Positions 7,062-8,024 of a stretch of 8,024 nucleotides of DNA are shown here, piece by piece. The notes beneath the pieces were generated by a model, which saw only the letters and a program-made list of their open reading frames with translations, searched no databases and was not told the DNA's origin. Within the stretch, counting starts at the first letter, position 1; each line of letters begins with the position of its first letter. This stretch comes from an uncultured Flavobacteriales bacterium. GTDB taxonomy: Bacteria; Bacteroidota; Bacteroidia; Flavobacteriales; BACL11. The stretch spans positions 1-8,024 of the forward strand of contig CATMIT010000068.1 in the NCBI GenBank assembly GCA_950069165.1, given 5' to 3'. Position numbers and translations under genes: made by a program.

Positions 7062-7841
7062 ATGATAATTAGTCATAAATACAAATTCCTTTTTATTGGA
7101 TTGCCTTTTTCTGCATCTTCAGCAATAAGCAAAGAACTGCATGCGAAATATGAGGGACTTCCTTATTTAAGAAAACACTCATTGTACCATGAATTCAGGC
7201 GTGTTGCTACAAATAAAGAGAAAGAGTATTTTGTATTTGCAGTTTTAAGAAACCCCATGGAGATTGCCGTTACGGTTTATGAAAAGATGAAAGCAAATGC
7301 AAAAGGGAACTTTACAAATCCTAATTTGTTCCAAGAAAATGGAGGACACATTACAAAAAAGCATAGAGTAAGATTTAATTTTATAAAAGAGAATAATGCT
7401 TCTTTCCAGGAATATTTTATAAAATTTTATCACAAACCATACGATAATACATCAAGTGTTACGATTGATAAATGTGATTATGTAATACGATATGAAAATA
7501 TAGCAAATGATTACATAACTGCACTTGAAAAAGTAGGGGTTTTAAATCCTAGCCCTCTACTAGTTGCCAACAAAACACAAGGGAAAAGAAAAAATTTATC
7601 TGACTATTATACAGATGAGATTAAAGAACGAGCAACTTATATTTTCGGCCCCTTTTTAAATAAATATGATTATAGATTTCCTGAAGAATGGGGAAGTGTA
7701 AAAATACCATTAACTAGTAAATACTTATTTGTTATTATGGGGGTATTTAGAAAAATTAATGAGCGTATTAAAAAACATTCTAAAAGAAAAAGTATTTCTG
7801 GATCTATCTACGGCGAAATTCAAAGGGGTAATACCCCCTAA
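7062..7841 (+). CDS. Sulfotransferase-like protein (divergent)
   Basis: This 259-aa protein has the layout of the sulfotransferase family, which moves sulfate from PAPS to an acceptor. Residues 8-26 (KFLFIGLPFSASSAISKEL) sit where the 5'-phosphosulfate loop is expected: a hydrophobic strand, a loop, then a helix starting near S19-S20. The usual K-x-G-T/S-S/T lysine and glycine are not there, so binding is uncertain. Residues 58-77 (VFAVLRNPMEIAVTVYEKMK) resemble the 3'-phosphate motif, R-N/D-P followed by a helix, with R63 conserved. Residues 139-156 (DYVIRYENIANDYITALE) and 194-207 (IFGPFLNKYDYRFP) are also typical of the family. The C-terminal about 30 residues are strongly basic. There is no signal peptide. 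It begins 3 bp after asd with no ribosome-binding site of its own, which suggests coupling. The acceptor is unknown; it may modify a cell-surface glycan, or be an inactive relative. The family call is moderate. Confidence 0.6.
   Translation: MIISHKYKFLFIGLPFSASSAISKELHAKYEGLPYLRKHSLYHEFRRVATNKEKEYFVFAVLRNPMEIAVTVYEKMKANAKGNFTNPNLFQENGGHITKKHRVRFNFIKENNASFQEYFIKFYHKPYDNTSSVTIDKCDYVIRYENIANDYITALEKVGVLNPSPLLVANKTQGKRKNLSDYYTDEIKERATYIFGPFLNKYDYRFPEEWGSVKIPLTSKYLFVIMGVFRKINERIKKHSKRKSISGSIYGEIQRGNTP
7825..7837. terminator. Short GC palindrome at the convergent gene ends, possible bidirectional terminator
   Basis: GGGGTAATACCCC forms a five-base-pair stem with a three-base loop and reads the same on both strands apart from the middle base. 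It lies in the last codons of the sulfotransferase-like gene, 9 bp beyond the end of lspA on the other strand. It stands out in an AT-rich context. The following bases are AT-rich but not a proper T run on either strand, so the terminator call is weak. Confidence 0.3.
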
Positions 7842-7845
7842 TTTA

Positions 7846-8024
7846 TCAGCTGAATTGCTTTCTGTAAAGAAGAAGAATCATAAAAATACCAACAGAAATT
7901 CCTGCATCTGCAAGGTTAAAAACAGGGCGAAAAAAGAGAAAATGATCCCCACCCCAAAAAGGGAGCCAGTTAGGATAATGACTATTTATTAGCGGGAAAT
8001 AAAACATATCTACTACTTTACCGT
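7846..8024 (-). CDS. lspA: Lipoprotein signal peptidase (signal peptidase II), C-terminal part (runs off right edge)
   Basis: The last 58 codons of a minus-strand gene are visible, ending with TGA at 7848-7846. LspA is an inner-membrane aspartyl protease that removes the signal peptide of prolipoproteins after lipid attachment. Both catalytic aspartates are in the fragment: the first in KVVDMFYFP (codon 8010-8008) and the second in FNLADAGISVG (codon 7908-7906). The segment between them (LINSHYPNWLPFWGG and DHFLFFRP) makes the spacing 34 residues, against about 18 in E. coli LspA, as in other Bacteroidota LspA proteins. The last transmembrane helix is ISVGIFMILLLY, followed by the basic tail RKQFS. 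It is tail to tail with the sulfotransferase-like gene, with four bases between the stop codons. The N-terminal membrane segments lie outside the window. Confidence 0.93.
   Translation of the reverse strand, partial: GKVVDMFYFPLINSHYPNWLPFWGGDHFLFFRPVFNLADAGISVGIFMILLLYRKQFS

Noticed and set aside
7729..7992. Plus-strand open frame of 87 codons over the end of the sulfotransferase-like gene
   Set aside because: It runs antisense to lspA, whose catalytic motifs are unambiguous, and overlaps the real gene in another frame.
1..8024. CRISPR array, tRNA, rRNA, insertion sequence or defence cassette
   Set aside because: No regularly spaced direct repeats, tRNA-like cloverleaf, transposase or nuclease/effector pair is seen. 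The only nuclease is UvrC.

Overview
The window looks like chromosomal DNA of a member of the Bacteroidota, probably a flavobacteria-like lineage. The evidence is an AT-rich sequence (about one third G+C by eye), starts without clear Shine-Dalgarno sequences, TAnnTTTG-type -7 promoter elements, a very large secreted lamin-tail protein ending in a CHU_C/FlgD-like C-terminal domain, and an LspA with the long insert between its two catalytic aspartates. These are family-level inferences made by reading; no database was searched.

Layout from left to right. The N-terminal end of a GNAT acetyltransferase runs off the left edge on the minus strand. A 129-bp divergent intergenic region separates it from a plus-strand tyrosine recombinase (273 aa) whose C-terminal half resembles integron integrases. 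The recombinase converges on uvrC, with a 33-bp tail-to-tail coding overlap. uvrC (602 aa) is the second gene of a minus-strand pair. The first is a 1031-aa secreted multidomain protein built from three lamin-tail domains and two Ig-like domains. The two genes overlap by one base (TAATG), so they are probably co-transcribed and translationally coupled. A 97-bp divergent promoter region separates this pair from a plus-strand pair: asd (aspartate-semialdehyde dehydrogenase, 328 aa), followed after 3 bp by a sulfotransferase-like protein (259 aa). At the right edge the C-terminal 58 codons of lspA (signal peptidase II) lie on the minus strand, 4 bp from the end of the sulfotransferase-like gene.

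The genes do not form one obvious pathway. DNA repair (uvrC), amino-acid biosynthesis (asd), lipoprotein processing (lspA) and an exported surface protein are packed tightly, as is common in small Bacteroidota genomes. I see no CRISPR array, insertion sequence, tRNA, rRNA, toxin-antitoxin pair or recognisable defence system. I do not think the window holds a new multi-gene system. The items most worth a second look are the tandem 265-residue duplication in the lamin-tail protein, its coupling to uvrC, the solitary IntI-like recombinase, and the divergent sulfotransferase-like protein coupled to asd.
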